Source of the DNA: Leclercia adecarboxylata
Lineage (GTDB): Bacteria; Pseudomonadota; Gammaproteobacteria; Enterobacterales; Enterobacteriaceae
Direction: 5' to 3'
DNA: 64,000 nt
Assembly: GCF_006171285.1 (NCBI RefSeq)
Contig: NZ_CP040889.1
Coordinates: forward strand, 3,472,001 to 3,536,000
Notes under the pieces: model-generated
Seen by the model: the letters and a program-made list of their open reading frames with translations, nothing else
What the model was told of the DNA's origin: nothing
Database searches by the model: none
Position numbers and translations under genes: made by a program
Part shown: positions 1 to 11,968 of the stretch, one piece after another
Layout: each line of letters starts with the position of its first letter
How positions within the stretch are numbered: position 1 is the stretch's first letter

Positions 1-1
1 G

Positions 2-502
2 CTGTTCCGCCAGGCTGACCTGCGCGAAATGCGCGACCAGTCTCAGGAAGATCCACGTGAAGCGCAGGCTGCACAGTGGGAACTGAACTACGTAGCACTC
101 GATGGCAACATCGGCTGCATGGTTAACGGTGCGGGCCTGGCAATGGGCACCATGGACATCGTTAAACTGCACGGCGGCGAGCCGGCAAACTTCCTGGATG
201 TGGGCGGCGGTGCAACCAAAGAGCGCGTGACCGAAGCATTCAAAATCATCCTCTCCGATGACAATGTGAAAGCCGTTCTGGTTAACATCTTCGGCGGTAT
301 CGTACGTTGCGACCTGATCGCTGACGGTATCATCGGCGCGGTAGAAGAAGTGGGCGTGAACGTCCCGGTTGTTGTCCGTCTGGAAGGTAACAACGCTGAA
401 CTCGGCGCGAAAAAACTGGCTGACAGCGGCCTGAATATTATTGCAGCGAAAAGTCTGACGGATGCAGCTCAGCAGGTTGTTGCCGCAGTGGAGGGGAAAT
501 AA
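2..502 (+). CDS. sucC: Succinate-CoA ligase beta subunit, C-terminal part (cut by window start)
   Basis: ADP-forming succinyl-CoA synthetase beta subunit of the TCA cycle, which couples succinyl-CoA cleavage to ATP synthesis. The reading frame is open from base 2, so about 166 C-terminal residues remain of a protein that is normally 388 aa. They hold the end of the ATP-grasp region and the CoA-ligase-like domain, including [13 protein letters not shown] and IFGGIVRCD. The stop overlaps the sucD start by one base (TAATG), which indicates translational coupling. The upstream genes of the operon (sdhCDAB-sucAB in relatives) lie outside the window. Identity is secure from the sequence and from sucD next door. 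Confidence 0.97.
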   Translation: MFRQADLREMRDQSQEDPREAQAAQWELNYVALDGNIGCMVNGAGLAMGTMDIVKLHGGEPANFLDVGGGATKERVTEAFKIILSDDNVKAVLVNIFGGIVRCDLIADGIIGAVEEVGVNVPVVVRLEGNNAELGAKKLADSGLNIIAAKSLTDAAQQVVAAVEGK

Positions 503-1371
503 TGTCCGTTTTAATTAATAAAGATACCAAGGTTATCTGCCAGGGCTTCACCGGTAGCCAGGGTTCATTCCACTCTGAGCAGGCGATTGCTTACGGTACG
601 CAGATGGTTGGCGGCGTAACCCCAGGTAAAGGCGGCACCACGCACCTGGGCCTGCCAGTGTTCAACACCGTGCGTGAAGCGGTAGAAGCGACTGGCGCAA
701 CTGCCACCGTGATCTACGTTCCGGCTCCGTTCTGCAAAGACTCCATCCTGGAAGCGATCGACGCAGGCATCAAACTGATCATCACCATCACCGAAGGTAT
801 CCCGACGCTGGATATGCTGACCGTGAAGGTGAAGCTGGACGAAGCGGGCGTGCGCATGATCGGGCCAAACTGCCCGGGCGTGATCACCCCAGGCGAATGC
901 AAAATCGGCATCATGCCGGGCCACATTCATAAGCCGGGCAAAGTGGGTATCGTCTCCCGTTCCGGTACGCTGACCTATGAAGCGGTTAAGCAGACCACCG
1001 ACTACGGTTTCGGCCAGTCCACCTGTGTGGGCATCGGCGGCGACCCAATCCCGGGCTCTAACTTCATCGACATCCTGAAGCTGTTCCAGGAAGACCCGCA
1101 GACTGAAGCGATCGTCATGATCGGTGAAATCGGCGGTAGCGCGGAAGAAGAAGCGGCTGCTTACATCAAAGATCACGTGACCAAGCCAGTGGTTGGCTAC
1201 ATCGCGGGTGTCACCGCGCCGAAAGGCAAGCGTATGGGCCACGCAGGCGCCATCATCGCGGGCGGCAAAGGTACTGCGGACGAGAAATTCGCAGCGCTGG
1301 AAGCAGCAGGCGTGAAAACCGTTCGCAGCCTGGCTGACATCGGTGAAGCACTGAAATCCATCATTAAGTAA
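502..1371 (+). CDS. sucD: Succinate-CoA ligase alpha subunit
   Basis: Alpha subunit of succinyl-CoA synthetase, the partner of SucC. It binds CoA and carries the histidine that is phosphorylated during catalysis. Full length at 289 aa. The N-terminal Rossmann region has [26 protein letters not shown] lies near residues 120-132, and the active-site His is at position 247 in [15 protein letters not shown]. The start is fixed by the one-base overlap with sucC. It is the last gene of the operon, and its 3' UTR has the features of the SdhX sRNA. Confidence 0.98.
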   Translation: MSVLINKDTKVICQGFTGSQGSFHSEQAIAYGTQMVGGVTPGKGGTTHLGLPVFNTVREAVEATGATATVIYVPAPFCKDSILEAIDAGIKLIITITEGIPTLDMLTVKVKLDEAGVRMIGPNCPGVITPGECKIGIMPGHIHKPGKVGIVSRSGTLTYEAVKQTTDYGFGQSTCVGIGGDPIPGSNFIDILKLFQEDPQTEAIVMIGEIGGSAEEEAAAYIKDHVTKPVVGYIAGVTAPKGKRMGHAGAIIAGGKGTADEKFAALEAAGVKTVRSLADIGEALKSIIK

Positions 1372-1457
1372 ATCCTCTCTGCTCCCCGTGCGGGGAGCTT
1401 TGACATAATAAATGTCCGTTTCGACATGGTTGGCCATCGTAAGATGGCCTTTTTTTA
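1372..1457 (+). ncRNA. sdhX: SdhX (RybD)-type sRNA region in the sucD 3' UTR
   Basis: The segment after the sucD stop has a hairpin at 1381-1398 (GCTCCCC/GGGGAGC), then a second hairpin at 1432-1449 (GGCCATC, gtaa, GATGGCC) followed by eight T. In E. coli the 3' UTR of the sdh-suc transcript is processed into the Hfq-dependent sRNA SdhX, and the arrangement here matches from memory. The exact 5' end cannot be read from sequence. Confidence 0.55.
1432..1457 (+). terminator. Rho-independent terminator after sucD
   Basis: Perfect 7-bp stem GGCCATC/GATGGCC with a GTAA loop and a run of eight T. It overlaps the mngR stop codon (1455-1457), so the two convergent genes are packed tightly. Confidence 0.85.
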
Positions 1458-2195
1458 TTGCCTGCGCCGGGCGACCAGCGTGAATTTGTAGTCGTCAGTG
1501 TTAAATACGTTGCGGCTGTATTCGAACACCCGACCATCTTTCAAAAATCCACGAGATATTTTCTCCAGGATCGGTTTTGCCGGATCGAGCCCCAGCGTGG
1601 AGATCGCCTCCTGTGATGGCATGATCGGCACCAGCTCCTGCTCGCTGCGATCGATAACCATCTTTTTGATCTGCTCAATATAGTGATATTTGGAGTTCTC
1701 CATCACTTCCCAGGTGAGGTCAGGGAACATGGTGAGAGGCATCCATGTCTCTTCGAGGTTGACCGGTTTTAGCTTAATGAAGCGCACGCGCTTGACGTGC
1801 CAGACCTTGTCATCCGGACTAAGGGCTAATTTCGCGGCCAGTTTCGCGTCCGCCTTCACCACTTCGAAGATGGTGACATCGCTGTGCGTATCGACGTTGC
1901 GATCCGCCAGTTTTTCGTAAAAGCCGGTGAGCTGGTAAATGTCGTAATTGACGCGCTCTTCTTTTACATAGGAGCCGCTGCCCTGAATGCTTTCGATGAT
2001 CTGCTCATCGGCGAGCAGTTTTAAAGCCTGCCGCACGGTGACCCGGCTAACGTTAAACGCCTCCTGAAGGCTGGATTCCGTCGGCAATGCGTCGCCAGGT
2101 TTCAACTCTCCGGCGCTAACTTTCTCGCGGAACGCATCGGCTATCTGCCGGTACATCGGTTTATTACCCATTTTGTTATGCCTGTTTAATACCAT
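1455..2195 (-). CDS. mngR: GntR/HutC-family repressor of the mng genes
   Basis: Transcription factor of 246 aa with an N-terminal winged helix-turn-helix (GDALPTESSLQEAFNVSRVT, about residues 38-57) and a C-terminal UTRA effector domain. In E. coli MngR (FarR, 240 aa) represses the mannosyl-glycerate genes and its own promoter, and it also responds to fatty acids. It is divergent from mngAB and separated from mngA by about 150 bp of AT-rich DNA with an inverted repeat. The ATG at 2195 gives a family-length protein, although a start a few codons inside (MGNKPMYRQIAD) is also possible. Confidence 0.93.
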   Translation of the reverse strand: MVLNRHNKMGNKPMYRQIADAFREKVSAGELKPGDALPTESSLQEAFNVSRVTVRQALKLLADEQIIESIQGSGSYVKEERVNYDIYQLTGFYEKLADRNVDTHSDVTIFEVVKADAKLAAKLALSPDDKVWHVKRVRFIKLKPVNLEETWMPLTMFPDLTWEVMENSKYHYIEQIKKMVIDRSEQELVPIMPSQEAISTLGLDPAKPILEKISRGFLKDGRVFEYSRNVFNTDDYKFTLVARRRQ

Positions 2196-2224
2196 TACCG
2201 GGAATTATGCCTTTAGCGGACAAG

Positions 2225-2239
2225 TTGTAAATAATACAA
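2225..2239. promoter_or_regulatory. Candidate MngR operator
   Basis: Perfect inverted repeat TTGTA-N5-TACAA in the mngR-mngA intergenic region, with a second TACAAATTGT element just downstream (about 2246-2255). The shape suits a HutC-subfamily GntR repressor. Assignment to MngR rests on position only. Confidence 0.5.
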
Positions 2240-2343
2240 ATAAAATACAAATTGTGATTGTTATTGAAAGTGATCACATAAATGTATTGTTCGTTCTGCC
2301 AGAATTCACGTCAGACAATAACAACGTAAGGGTAAGGATCTTT

Positions 2344-4260
2344 ATGAACCTGACGACTCTGACTGATTACCGTGCTGTCTGCGTGCAGGCACAGTTTACT
2401 GACCGCGATCGCGCCATCCGCGAGCTCGCGATGCGACTGGTGGATCTGGGTAAAATTAGTGACGCGGATGCTTTTCTGGCGGAGGTTATCCATCGGGAAT
2501 CACTTGGCCCGACCGCGCTGGGAGAAGGGCTGGCTGTGCCACATGGCAAATCGGCAGCCGTGAAAGAAGCAGCCTTTGCCGTGGCAACCCTCAGCGAACC
2601 GCTGGAATGGGAAGGGGTGGACGGTCCGGAGAATGTGGAGCTGATTTTTCTGCTCGCCATTCCTCCTGCTGAAGCCGGGTCAACGCATATTGAGATACTG
2701 ACGGAGCTGACGTCTCGTCTGGCGAATGATGCCCTGCGGGCACGCATGATGGCGTCCACGACGGCAGAAGAGTTGCTGGCCGCGCTGGACGATACGCCGC
2801 AGGCTGAGGAGAGCGCAATATCGTCCAGCGCAGCGACCATCGTCTGCGTGACGGCTTGTCCCGCTGGGATCGCCCATACCTATATGGCAGCAGAATATCT
2901 CGAAAAAGCCGGGCGTAAGCTGGGCGTAAACCTGGTGGTTGAAAAGCAGGGCGCGAACGGCATCGAAGGGCGTATTACTGCTCAGCAGTTGCAGGATGCA
3001 AAAGCCTGCATCTTTGCCGCAGAGGTGGCAATTAAAGAGAGCGAGCGCTTCGAAGGTCTCCCCACCATTTCCGTTCCCGTTGCGGAACCCCTGCGCCACG
3101 CTGAAGCCTTAATTGAGCGTGCGCTGGCATTAAAGCCTGCTTCCGCTGCGCGCCAGGTACAGGTTGAAACCGAAGCTAAAAAGAGGATCAAAACAGAACT
3201 CAAGCAGGCGCTCCTCAGCGGTATCTCCTTTGCGGTACCGCTGATTGTCGCGGGAGGCACAGTGCTGGCCGTGTCGGTTCTGCTGGCACAAACTCTCGGT
3301 CTGCAGCACCTGTTTGATCAGGAAAACTCATGGCTGTGGATGTACCGCAAACTGGGCGGCGGCATGCTGGGCATATTGATGGTGCCCGTCCTTGCGGCCT
3401 ATACCGCCTACTCGCTGGCGGATAAACCGGCTCTGGCACCCGGCTTTGCTGCGGGTCTTGCCGCCAATATGATCGGCTCTGGTTTTCTGGGGGCGATCGC
3501 AGGGGGGCTTATCGCGGGCTACCTGATGCGCTGGGTGAAGCATCACATCCGTCTGAGTAACCGCTACAACGGCTTTTTAACCTTCTATCTCTATCCGGTG
3601 CTCGGCGTGCTGGGTGCCGGTAGCCTGATGCTGTTTGTGATCGGTGAACCGGTGGCCTGGCTCAATAACTCGCTTACCGCCTGGCTGAATGGTCTGTCCG
3701 GTGCGAATGCGTTGTTGCTGGGGGCTATTCTCGGCTTTATGTGCTCGTTCGATTTGGGCGGACCGGTTAACAAAGCCTCTTATGCGTTCTGCCTGGGGGC
3801 GATGGCCAACGGAGTCTATGGTCCCTATGCGATCTTTGCCTCAGTCAAAATGGTCTCGGCCTTCACCGTGACGGCCTCAACAATGCTGGCACCGAAACTG
3901 TTTAAACAGTTCGAAATTGAAACCGGTAAATCAACCTGGCTGCTGGGGCTGGCGGGCATCACCGAAGGGGCCATTCCGATGGCGATTGAAGACCCTTTCC
4001 GGGTGATAGGCTCGTTTGTTCTGGGCTCAATGGTGACAGGGGCGACGATCGGTGCGATGGGTATCGGATTGTCCACGCCGGGCGCAGGCATTTTTTCCCT
4101 CTTTTTACTCCACGATGCCGGGCTTGGCGGTGTCATAGCCGCCGCGGGCTGGCTTGGTGCGGCACTATTGGGTACTGCAATCTCCACGCTCATTTTACTG
4201 CTCTGGCGGCGTCAGGCGGTGAAGAGCGGCCAGTATGTGACTCAGGACATCGCATCTTAA
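2344..4260 (+). CDS. mngA: PTS 2-O-alpha-mannosyl-D-glycerate-specific EIIABC
   Basis: Fructose-family PTS permease of 638 aa that imports and phosphorylates 2-O-alpha-mannosyl-D-glycerate (E. coli MngA is 658 aa). Domain order is A-B-C. EIIA spans about residues 1-150, with the phosphorylated His at 67 in GLAVPHGKS. EIIB spans about 165-265, with Cys172 in VTACPAGIAHT. EIIC, about 280-630, is the membrane part. The frame is open upstream to 2173, but ATG 2344 follows AAGGATC and begins at the conserved MNLTTLTDYR, so it was preferred. mngB follows 23 bp after the stop, in one operon. Confidence 0.95.
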   Translation: MNLTTLTDYRAVCVQAQFTDRDRAIRELAMRLVDLGKISDADAFLAEVIHRESLGPTALGEGLAVPHGKSAAVKEAAFAVATLSEPLEWEGVDGPENVELIFLLAIPPAEAGSTHIEILTELTSRLANDALRARMMASTTAEELLAALDDTPQAEESAISSSAATIVCVTACPAGIAHTYMAAEYLEKAGRKLGVNLVVEKQGANGIEGRITAQQLQDAKACIFAAEVAIKESERFEGLPTISVPVAEPLRHAEALIERALALKPASAARQVQVETEAKKRIKTELKQALLSGISFAVPLIVAGGTVLAVSVLLAQTLGLQHLFDQENSWLWMYRKLGGGMLGILMVPVLAAYTAYSLADKPALAPGFAAGLAANMIGSGFLGAIAGGLIAGYLMRWVKHHIRLSNRYNGFLTFYLYPVLGVLGAGSLMLFVIGEPVAWLNNSLTAWLNGLSGANALLLGAILGFMCSFDLGGPVNKASYAFCLGAMANGVYGPYAIFASVKMVSAFTVTASTMLAPKLFKQFEIETGKSTWLLGLAGITEGAIPMAIEDPFRVIGSFVLGSMVTGATIGAMGIGLSTPGAGIFSLFLLHDAGLGGVIAAAGWLGAALLGTAISTLILLLWRRQAVKSGQYVTQDIAS

Positions 4261-4283
4261 ACACTCACTAACAGGAAACGAAG

Positions 4284-6920
4284 ATGAAAGCTGTATCTCG
4301 CGTTCATATCACGCCACATATGCACTGGGACCGTGAGTGGTACTTCACCACCGAAGAGTCGCGTATTCTTCTGGTCAATAATATGGAGGAAATCCTCACG
4401 CGTCTTGAACAGGATGCGGAGTATAAATTCTACGTACTCGACGGTCAGACGGCGGTGCTGGAAGATTATTTTGCGGTTAAACCGGAAAACAGATCCCGCG
4501 TGAAAGCGCTGGTTAAAGCCGGAAAACTCATTATCGGACCTTGGTATACCCAGACGGATACCACTCTTGTTTCCGGCGAATCTATCGTTCGTAATCTGAT
4601 GTACGGCATCCGTGACTGCATGGCTTTTGGCGAGCCAATGAAAATTGGTTATCTGCCAGACTCCTTCGGCATGTCCTCCCAACTGCCGCACATTTATAAC
4701 GGCTTTGGCATTACCCGCACCCTGTTCTGGCGTGGCTGTTCCGAACGTCACGGCACCGATAAAACGGAGTTTCTGTGGCAAAGCCAGGACGGCAGTGAGG
4801 TCACGGCGCAGGTGCTACCGCTGGGCTACGCGATTGGTAAGTACTTACCGGAGGATGAGAACGGGCTGCGTAAACGCCTCGACGCTTACTTTGATGTACT
4901 GGAAAAAGCCTCCGTGACGAAAGAGATTTTACTGCCTAACGGTCACGATCAAATGCCGCTGCAGCAGAACATTTTTGCGGTGATGGATAAACTGCGTGAA
5001 ATCTACCCGCAGCGTAAATTTGTCATGAGTCGGTTTGAGGAGGTGTTTGACCATATCGACGCACACCGTGATGAACTGGCGACGCTGAAAGGGGAGTTTA
5101 TTGACGGTAAGTACATGCGCGTACACCGGACCATCGGCTCCACGCGAATGGATATCAAAATTGCCCACGCCCGTATAGAGAATAAAATCGTCAACATCCT
5201 TGAGCCGCTGGCGACGCTTGCCTGGACGTTGGGGTTTGAGTACCACCACGGTTTGCTGGAAAAGATGTGGAAAGAGATCCTCAAAAATCACGCTCACGAC
5301 AGTATTGGCTGCTGCTGTAGTGACAAAGTGCATCGTGAGATTATGTCTCGTTTTGAGCTGGCCGAGGATATGGCCGACAACCTGACTCGCTTTTACATGC
5401 GCAAGATTGTCGACAACATGCCGAAAACGGAAGAAGACAAGCTGGTGATGTTCAACCTGACGCCCTGGCCGCGTGAGGAAGTGATTAACACCACGATACG
5501 TCTGCGCGCCAGCCAGTTCCGCCTGCTCGATGACAAAGGCAATGAGATCCCCTATTTCCTCCGCTGCGCGCGTGAAATCGACCCCGGGCTGATCGACCGC
5601 CAGATTGTGCATTACGGAAATTACGATCCCTTCATGGAATTTGACATCCAGATCAGCCAGATCCTGCCCTCCATGGGCTACCGAACGCTCTACATTGAAG
5701 CGCATGCAGCCGGTAAGGTGCTTGCGCCTGGTAAACTCCCCGAGGCGTTACTGGAAAATGCGTTCTGGCAAATAACCTTAAATGACGATGGTACACTGCG
5801 ACTGCTCGACAAAGAGTCCGGGCTAATTTATGACCGTGCGCTGGAAATTGAAGAGAGTTCTGATGATGGAGACGAGTACGATTACTCGCCGTCACGCGAG
5901 GAGTGGAGGCTCACTTCAGCTCACGCAGAGCATAATGTCGAGGTGATCCATGAAGCCTGGCAGAGCAGGGCGGTGCTCCACTATCGTATGGCCATTCCAG
6001 CGAATCTGAAGGAACGATCCGCGCGCCAGCAAACGGGCTCTCTCAGCGCTCAAATGACCATTACGCTGAGCCACAACAGCCGACGTATCGACGTTGAGGT
6101 GCATCTGGACAATCAGGCGGATGACCATCGCATTCGGGTTCTGATCCCAACGCCATTCGTGACGGACGAAGTCTTAGCCGATACCCAGTTTGGTTCTCTG
6201 ACGCGTCCCGTACAGGACGAAGCGATGGCTAACTGGCAGGAAGAGGGGTGGAAGGAAGCGCCGGTGCCGGTGTGGAATCTGCTCAATTATGCGGTGCTTC
6301 ATGAAAGACGTAACGGCATAGCGCTTTTCACCGAGGGACTTCGCGAATTCGAAATAACGGGGGAGCGTCAAAAAACCTTTGCCCTGACGTTGCTGCGTGG
6401 CGTGGGGGTGCTTGGAAAAGAGGATTTACTTCTTCGTCCAGGCAGACCGTCAGGGATCAAAATGCCGGTCCCTGATTCCCAGATGCGCGGTCGGTTAATC
6501 TGTCGCTTTAGCCTGATGAGTTTTAATGGTACGCCCGTAAGTGCAGGCATCGCCCAGCAGGCGAAGGCATGGCTTACTCCCGTGCACTGTTATAACAAGA
6601 TCCCCTGGGACGCAATGAAACTCAACAGCGCAACCTTTACGACGCCGGGTAGCTATAGCCTGTTAACGCTGGCGCCGAATGAGTGTGTGCTCAGCGCGCT
6701 TAAAAAGGCTGAAGATCGTGACGAAATGATTATTCGTCTGTACAACCCGTCGGAGACCCACTCCTGCAATGTTGCTTTATCCTTGAATCGCGCGATTAAT
6801 ACGTGTTTTGAGACGGACATGAATGAGCGAATCAATGCACTGAATCAGGAGGGACGGGGCATTGTCGGGGCGTTCAGACCAGGACAGTCGCGAACATTTA
6901 GCGTTAAGATAGAGAAATAA
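4284..6920 (+). CDS. mngB: Mannosylglycerate hydrolase (alpha-mannosidase, GH38)
   Basis: Cytoplasmic GH38 enzyme of 878 aa (E. coli MngB 877) that cleaves 6-phospho-mannosyl-glycerate delivered by MngA into mannose-6-phosphate and glycerate. The N-terminal catalytic domain has the zinc-site motif HMHWDREW (residues 12-19) and [13 protein letters not shown] with the expected nucleophile Asp. The C-terminal half is beta-rich. The start follows AGGAAACGAAG. No strong terminator follows, and the region runs straight into the cyd regulatory DNA. Confidence 0.97.
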   Translation: MKAVSRVHITPHMHWDREWYFTTEESRILLVNNMEEILTRLEQDAEYKFYVLDGQTAVLEDYFAVKPENRSRVKALVKAGKLIIGPWYTQTDTTLVSGESIVRNLMYGIRDCMAFGEPMKIGYLPDSFGMSSQLPHIYNGFGITRTLFWRGCSERHGTDKTEFLWQSQDGSEVTAQVLPLGYAIGKYLPEDENGLRKRLDAYFDVLEKASVTKEILLPNGHDQMPLQQNIFAVMDKLREIYPQRKFVMSRFEEVFDHIDAHRDELATLKGEFIDGKYMRVHRTIGSTRMDIKIAHARIENKIVNILEPLATLAWTLGFEYHHGLLEKMWKEILKNHAHDSIGCCCSDKVHREIMSRFELAEDMADNLTRFYMRKIVDNMPKTEEDKLVMFNLTPWPREEVINTTIRLRASQFRLLDDKGNEIPYFLRCAREIDPGLIDRQIVHYGNYDPFMEFDIQISQILPSMGYRTLYIEAHAAGKVLAPGKLPEALLENAFWQITLNDDGTLRLLDKESGLIYDRALEIEESSDDGDEYDYSPSREEWRLTSAHAEHNVEVIHEAWQSRAVLHYRMAIPANLKERSARQQTGSLSAQMTITLSHNSRRIDVEVHLDNQADDHRIRVLIPTPFVTDEVLADTQFGSLTRPVQDEAMANWQEEGWKEAPVPVWNLLNYAVLHERRNGIALFTEGLREFEITGERQKTFALTLLRGVGVLGKEDLLLRPGRPSGIKMPVPDSQMRGRLICRFSLMSFNGTPVSAGIAQQAKAWLTPVHCYNKIPWDAMKLNSATFTTPGSYSLLTLAPNECVLSALKKAEDRDEMIIRLYNPSETHSCNVALSLNRAINTCFETDMNERINALNQEGRGIVGAFRPGQSRTFSVKIEK

Positions 6921-7587
6921 CGCGCAACATACTGGAAGGCTGCAGACACTGTGGCCTTTATTCATCAAATAGTCACACAGTGGTGTTAATTTAAAGTTTC
7001 TTAAAGTGAAGGAAGTGTAATTTCGCGAATAACAGAGTAATAAAAAATACTGTGAGGCGGATAACACTCTATACTTATTTGCCTCCAAACCTTCTTTTCT
7101 CTTTCTGCGTTAATAAAAATCACATCTGCTTATATTATCCCCTGTCTTTTATAACTAATAACACCCCCTTATATACATATTTTTAACATGGATTTTACTA
7201 TCGCTCTCACAAGTACACATCTTTAACAGCTGTGTTTGTTTGTTGATTTAAATCAATGTTTAATCCTTGGAAAAAGGCTCCAAAAAGCGTTAAATTGTTC
7301 CGGATCAAAATGGCCGAAAAGTGGTAGTTTTGCTATAAATTGATCACCGTCGAAAAACGTAAATCTGATTGAATAAAAACCTGTTTATTGTAAGGGTTTT
7401 GCAGCGTATTATATTTACGGGATCAATTTGGGTTTTTTTAACGTATTTGTAACCTTACGTCATCAGTTTATCCTCTCTCGGGGTAAAGCGACGATAAAGT
7501 TGCGAATAATTTGTATTGGGGCATGCGTGTGAATCCTTATTTAAGGTTTCACTCTCGGAGTCTTCATGCGATGAGCAAGGAGTCATA
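6921..7587 (+). promoter_or_regulatory. cydA upstream regulatory region
   Basis: A 667-bp AT-rich stretch without a credible gene. It contains an FNR-like box at 7243-7256 and ArcA-like GTTAA elements such as GTTTAAT near 7258 and GTTAAATTGTT near 7289. In E. coli the cyd operon has several promoters controlled by ArcA (activation) and FNR (repression) in a region of similar size. The individual promoters here were not resolved. Confidence 0.6.
7243..7256. promoter_or_regulatory. FNR box upstream of cydA
   Basis: TTGAT-TTAA-ATCAA matches the FNR consensus TTGAT-N4-ATCAA exactly. In E. coli FNR represses cydAB under strict anaerobiosis. The role here is inferred from position. Confidence 0.7.
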
Positions 7588-9156
7588 ATGTTAGACGTAG
7601 TCGAACTGTCGCGCTTACAGTTTGCCTTGACCGCGATGTACCACTTCCTGTTTGTGCCACTGACGCTCGGTATGGCGTTCCTGCTGGCAATCATGGAAAC
7701 GGTTTACGTCCTTTCCGGCAAACAGATTTATAAAGATATGACCAAGTTCTGGGGCAAGTTGTTTGGTATCAACTTTGCGCTGGGCGTGGCAACCGGTCTG
7801 ACCATGGAGTTCCAGTTCGGGACTAACTGGTCTTACTATTCCCACTATGTAGGGGATATCTTCGGTGCGCCGCTGGCCATTGAAGGTCTGATGGCCTTCT
7901 TCCTCGAATCCACCTTTGTAGGTCTGTTCTTCTTCGGTTGGGACCGTCTGGGTAAAGTCCAGCATATGGCTGTGACCTGGCTGGTGGCATTAGGCTCTAA
8001 CCTGTCCGCGCTGTGGATCCTTGTGGCTAACGGCTGGATGCAGAACCCAATCGCGTCTGATTTCAACTTCGAAACCATGCGTATGGAGATGGTCAGCTTC
8101 TCCGAGCTGGTGCTGAACCCGGTTGCACAGGTGAAATTCGTTCACACTGTAGCATCCGGCTATGTCTGCGGCGCGATGTTCGTGCTGGGCATCAGCGCCT
8201 ACTACATGCTGCGTGGTCGTGACTTCGCCTTTGCCAAGCGCTCTTTCGCCATCGCGGCGAGCTTCGGTATGGCAGCAATCCTCTCCGTTATCGTGCTGGG
8301 TGATGAATCCGGTTACGAGATGGGCGACGTGCAGAAAACCAAACTGGCAGCGATCGAAGCAGAGTGGGAAACCCAGCCTGCACCGGCCGCCTTCACCCTG
8401 TTTGGTATTCCCGATCAGGATGCGCAGGAAAACCACTTTGCTATTCAGATCCCTTATGCGCTCGGCATCATTGCCACCCGCTCTGTGGATACGCCGGTTA
8501 TCGGCCTGAAAGACCTGCTGGTGCAGCATGAAGAGCGTATCCGTAACGGGATGAAAGCTTACACCCTGCTGGAGGAGCTGCGTGCCGGTTCCACCGATCA
8601 GTCCGTTCGCGATCAGTTTAACGACGTGAAAAAAGACCTCGGCTATGGCCTGCTGCTGAAGCGCTATACCCCGAACGTCTCTGACGCGACGGAAGAGCAG
8701 ATCCAGCTGGCGACCAAAGACTCCATTCCACGCGTAGCGCCGCTGTACTTCGCGTTCCGTATCATGGTTGGCTGCGGCATCATCATGCTGTTGATCATCG
8801 GCGCCTCCTTCTGGTCGGTCATTCGTAACCGTATCGGTCAGCGTAAATGGCTGCTGCGTGCTGCGCTGTACGGCATCCCACTGCCGTGGATCGCCATCGA
8901 ATCCGGCTGGTTTGTTGCCGAGTACGGCCGTCAGCCGTGGGCAATCGGTGAGGTACTGCCAACCGCCGTGGCGAACTCATCCCTGACCGCAGGGGATCTG
9001 ATCTTCTCCATGCTGCTGATTTGTGGCCTGTACACGCTGTTCCTGGTGGCTGAACTGTTCCTGATGTTCAAGTTTGCGCGCCTTGGCCCAAGCAGCCTGA
9101 AAACCGGTCGCTACCACTACGAGCAGTCCACCGTGGCTTCTCAGCCGGCACGCTAA
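7588..9156 (+). CDS. cydA: Cytochrome bd-I ubiquinol oxidase subunit I
   Basis: Membrane subunit I of the high-affinity terminal oxidase. It carries the quinol site and hemes b558, b595 and d. Full length at 522 aa, with heme-ligand His19 in [15 protein letters not shown], the second His in [10 protein letters not shown], and the Met ligand in FRIMVGCG. The frame opens 24 codons earlier at 7516, but ATG 7588 is preceded by AAGGAGT and matches the conserved [15 protein letters not shown]. First gene of cydAB-cydX-ybgE. Confidence 0.98.
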   Translation: MLDVVELSRLQFALTAMYHFLFVPLTLGMAFLLAIMETVYVLSGKQIYKDMTKFWGKLFGINFALGVATGLTMEFQFGTNWSYYSHYVGDIFGAPLAIEGLMAFFLESTFVGLFFFGWDRLGKVQHMAVTWLVALGSNLSALWILVANGWMQNPIASDFNFETMRMEMVSFSELVLNPVAQVKFVHTVASGYVCGAMFVLGISAYYMLRGRDFAFAKRSFAIAASFGMAAILSVIVLGDESGYEMGDVQKTKLAAIEAEWETQPAPAAFTLFGIPDQDAQENHFAIQIPYALGIIATRSVDTPVIGLKDLLVQHEERIRNGMKAYTLLEELRAGSTDQSVRDQFNDVKKDLGYGLLLKRYTPNVSDATEEQIQLATKDSIPRVAPLYFAFRIMVGCGIIMLLIIGASFWSVIRNRIGQRKWLLRAALYGIPLPWIAIESGWFVAEYGRQPWAIGEVLPTAVANSSLTAGDLIFSMLLICGLYTLFLVAELFLMFKFARLGPSSLKTGRYHYEQSTVASQPAR

Positions 9157-9171
9157 GACAGGAGTCGTCAA

Positions 9172-10311
9172 ATGATCGATTATGAAGTATTGCGTTTTAT
9201 CTGGTGGCTGCTGGTCGGGATCTTACTGATTGGTTTTGCGGTCACTGACGGTTTCGACATGGGGGTGGGCATGCTCACCCGCTTCCTCGGTCGTAATGAT
9301 ACCGAGCGTCGAATTATGATTAACTCCATCGCCCCGCACTGGGACGGTAACCAGGTGTGGCTCATCACCGCAGGCGGCGCGCTGTTCGCTGCCTGGCCGA
9401 TGGTCTACGCGGCTGCGTTCTCCGGCTTCTATGTGGCGATGATCCTGGTGCTGGCGTCCTTGTTCTTCCGTCCGGTTGGTTTTGACTACCGCTCGAAGAT
9501 CGAAGACACCCGCTGGCGCAACATGTGGGACTGGGGCATCTTCATCGGGAGCTTCGTGCCGCCGCTGGTAATCGGCGTGGCGTTCGGCAACCTGCTGCAG
9601 GGCGTGCCGTTCCACCTCGATGAATACATGCGCCTGTACTACACCGGCAACTTCTTCCAGCTGCTGAATCCGTTCGGTCTACTGGCGGGCGTGGTCAGCG
9701 TGGCGATGATCCTCACTCAGGGTGCAACCTATCTGCAGATGCGTACCGTGGGTGAACTGCACCTGCGCTCCCGCGCGGTATCACAGATTGCGGCTCTGGT
9801 GACGCTGGTTGGCTTCGCGCTGGCAGGTGTTTGGGTCATGTTTGGTATCGACGGTTACGTGGTGACCTCAGCGATTAACCATACTGCGCCATCGAACCCG
9901 CTGACTAAAGAAGTGGCTCGTCAGGCAGGCGCCTGGCTGGTGAACTTCAACAACACCCCAATTCTGTGGGCCATTCCGGCGCTGGGCGTGGTGCTGCCGC
10001 TGCTGACTCTGCTGACGTCTCGCATGGAAAAAGGCGCACTGGCATTCATCTTCTCTTCACTGACGCTGGCGTGCATTATCCTGACCGCCGGTATCGCGAT
10101 GTTCCCGTTCGTGATGCCATCCAGCACCATGATGAACGCCAGTCTGACGATGTGGGATGCCACCTCCAGTCAGATGACGCTGAATCTGATGACGTTTGTG
10201 GCGGCCGTGTTCGTACCGATCATTCTGGCTTACACCGCATGGTGTTACTGGAAAATGTACGGTCGTATCACGAAAGAACATATCGAAAGCAACACTCACT
10301 CTATGTATTAA
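9172..10311 (+). CDS. cydB: Cytochrome bd-I ubiquinol oxidase subunit II
   Basis: Structural membrane subunit of cytochrome bd-I, 379 aa, with multiple transmembrane helices and the family start MIDYEVLRFIWWLLVG. The motif FAVTDGFDMGVGML is typical of the family. It lies 15 bp after cydA with AGGAG before the start and is followed by cydX at 14 bp. Confidence 0.98.
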   Translation: MIDYEVLRFIWWLLVGILLIGFAVTDGFDMGVGMLTRFLGRNDTERRIMINSIAPHWDGNQVWLITAGGALFAAWPMVYAAAFSGFYVAMILVLASLFFRPVGFDYRSKIEDTRWRNMWDWGIFIGSFVPPLVIGVAFGNLLQGVPFHLDEYMRLYYTGNFFQLLNPFGLLAGVVSVAMILTQGATYLQMRTVGELHLRSRAVSQIAALVTLVGFALAGVWVMFGIDGYVVTSAINHTAPSNPLTKEVARQAGAWLVNFNNTPILWAIPALGVVLPLLTLLTSRMEKGALAFIFSSLTLACIILTAGIAMFPFVMPSSTMMNASLTMWDATSSQMTLNLMTFVAAVFVPIILAYTAWCYWKMYGRITKEHIESNTHSMY

Positions 10312-10325
10312 GGAAGGAGCTGAAT

Positions 10326-10439
10326 ATGTGGTATTTCGCATGGATTTTAGGAACGCTTCTGGCCTGTGCATTTGGTGTGATTACCGCCCTGGCGCTTGAG
10401 CACGTTGAAGCGTCCAAAGCCGGTGAAGAAAAACACTGA
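10326..10439 (+). CDS. cydX: Cytochrome bd-I small accessory subunit CydX
   Basis: A 37-codon gene (MWYFAWILGTLLACAFGV...) encoding a one-helix membrane protein that stabilises the bd-I oxidase and its hemes. AAGGAAGGAG lies before the ATG. The stop overlaps the ybgE start by one base (TGATG). Size and sequence match E. coli CydX. Confidence 0.96.
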   Translation: MWYFAWILGTLLACAFGVITALALEHVEASKAGEEKH

Positions 10440-10723
10440 TGATCGCTTATCTCTACGCGATCATGGACAAGCGCCCGTTAAGGGCGCTTTCCTTAGTGAT
10501 GGCTTTACTGCTGGCGGGCTGTATTTTCTGGGATCCGTCGCGCTTCGCGGCGAAGACCAGCGAGCTCGAGATCTGGCACGGTTTTCTTATCATGTGGGCA
10601 GTATGCGCTGGGGTGATCCACGGCGTTGGCTTTCGTCCTAAAGCCGTACACTGGCAGGGCATCTTTTGCCCGCTGATCGCTGATGTGTTCCTGCTGATTG
10701 GACTTATTTTCTTTTTCAGCTGA
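10439..10723 (+). CDS. ybgE: Cyd operon protein YbgE
   Basis: A 94-aa inner-membrane protein with about three hydrophobic segments (residues 16-32, 45-62 and 73-93), translationally coupled to cydX. It is conserved at this place in the cyd operons of enterobacteria. Its biochemical role is not established. Confidence 0.93.
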   Translation: MIAYLYAIMDKRPLRALSLVMALLLAGCIFWDPSRFAAKTSELEIWHGFLIMWAVCAGVIHGVGFRPKAVHWQGIFCPLIADVFLLIGLIFFFS

Positions 10724-10871
10724 ATAAGAATTATCCGTTAAAATTATGGGTCTACCCAGGCCCATAAAAATTTACTCTCCGTTTACTTTCCCCCATTCCA
10801 AACCACCATTCCCGCGCGTATAGTAGCGAAGTTCAAAAGCTCTAAACTTTTTTGCATTACCGGGATGTAAA

Positions 10872-11965
<1,094 letters not shown>

Positions 11966-11968
11966 ACC

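Noticed and set aside
565..1437. 290-codon minus-strand open frame over sucD
   Set aside because: Shadow frame opposite a conserved gene, and it runs into the sucD terminator region.
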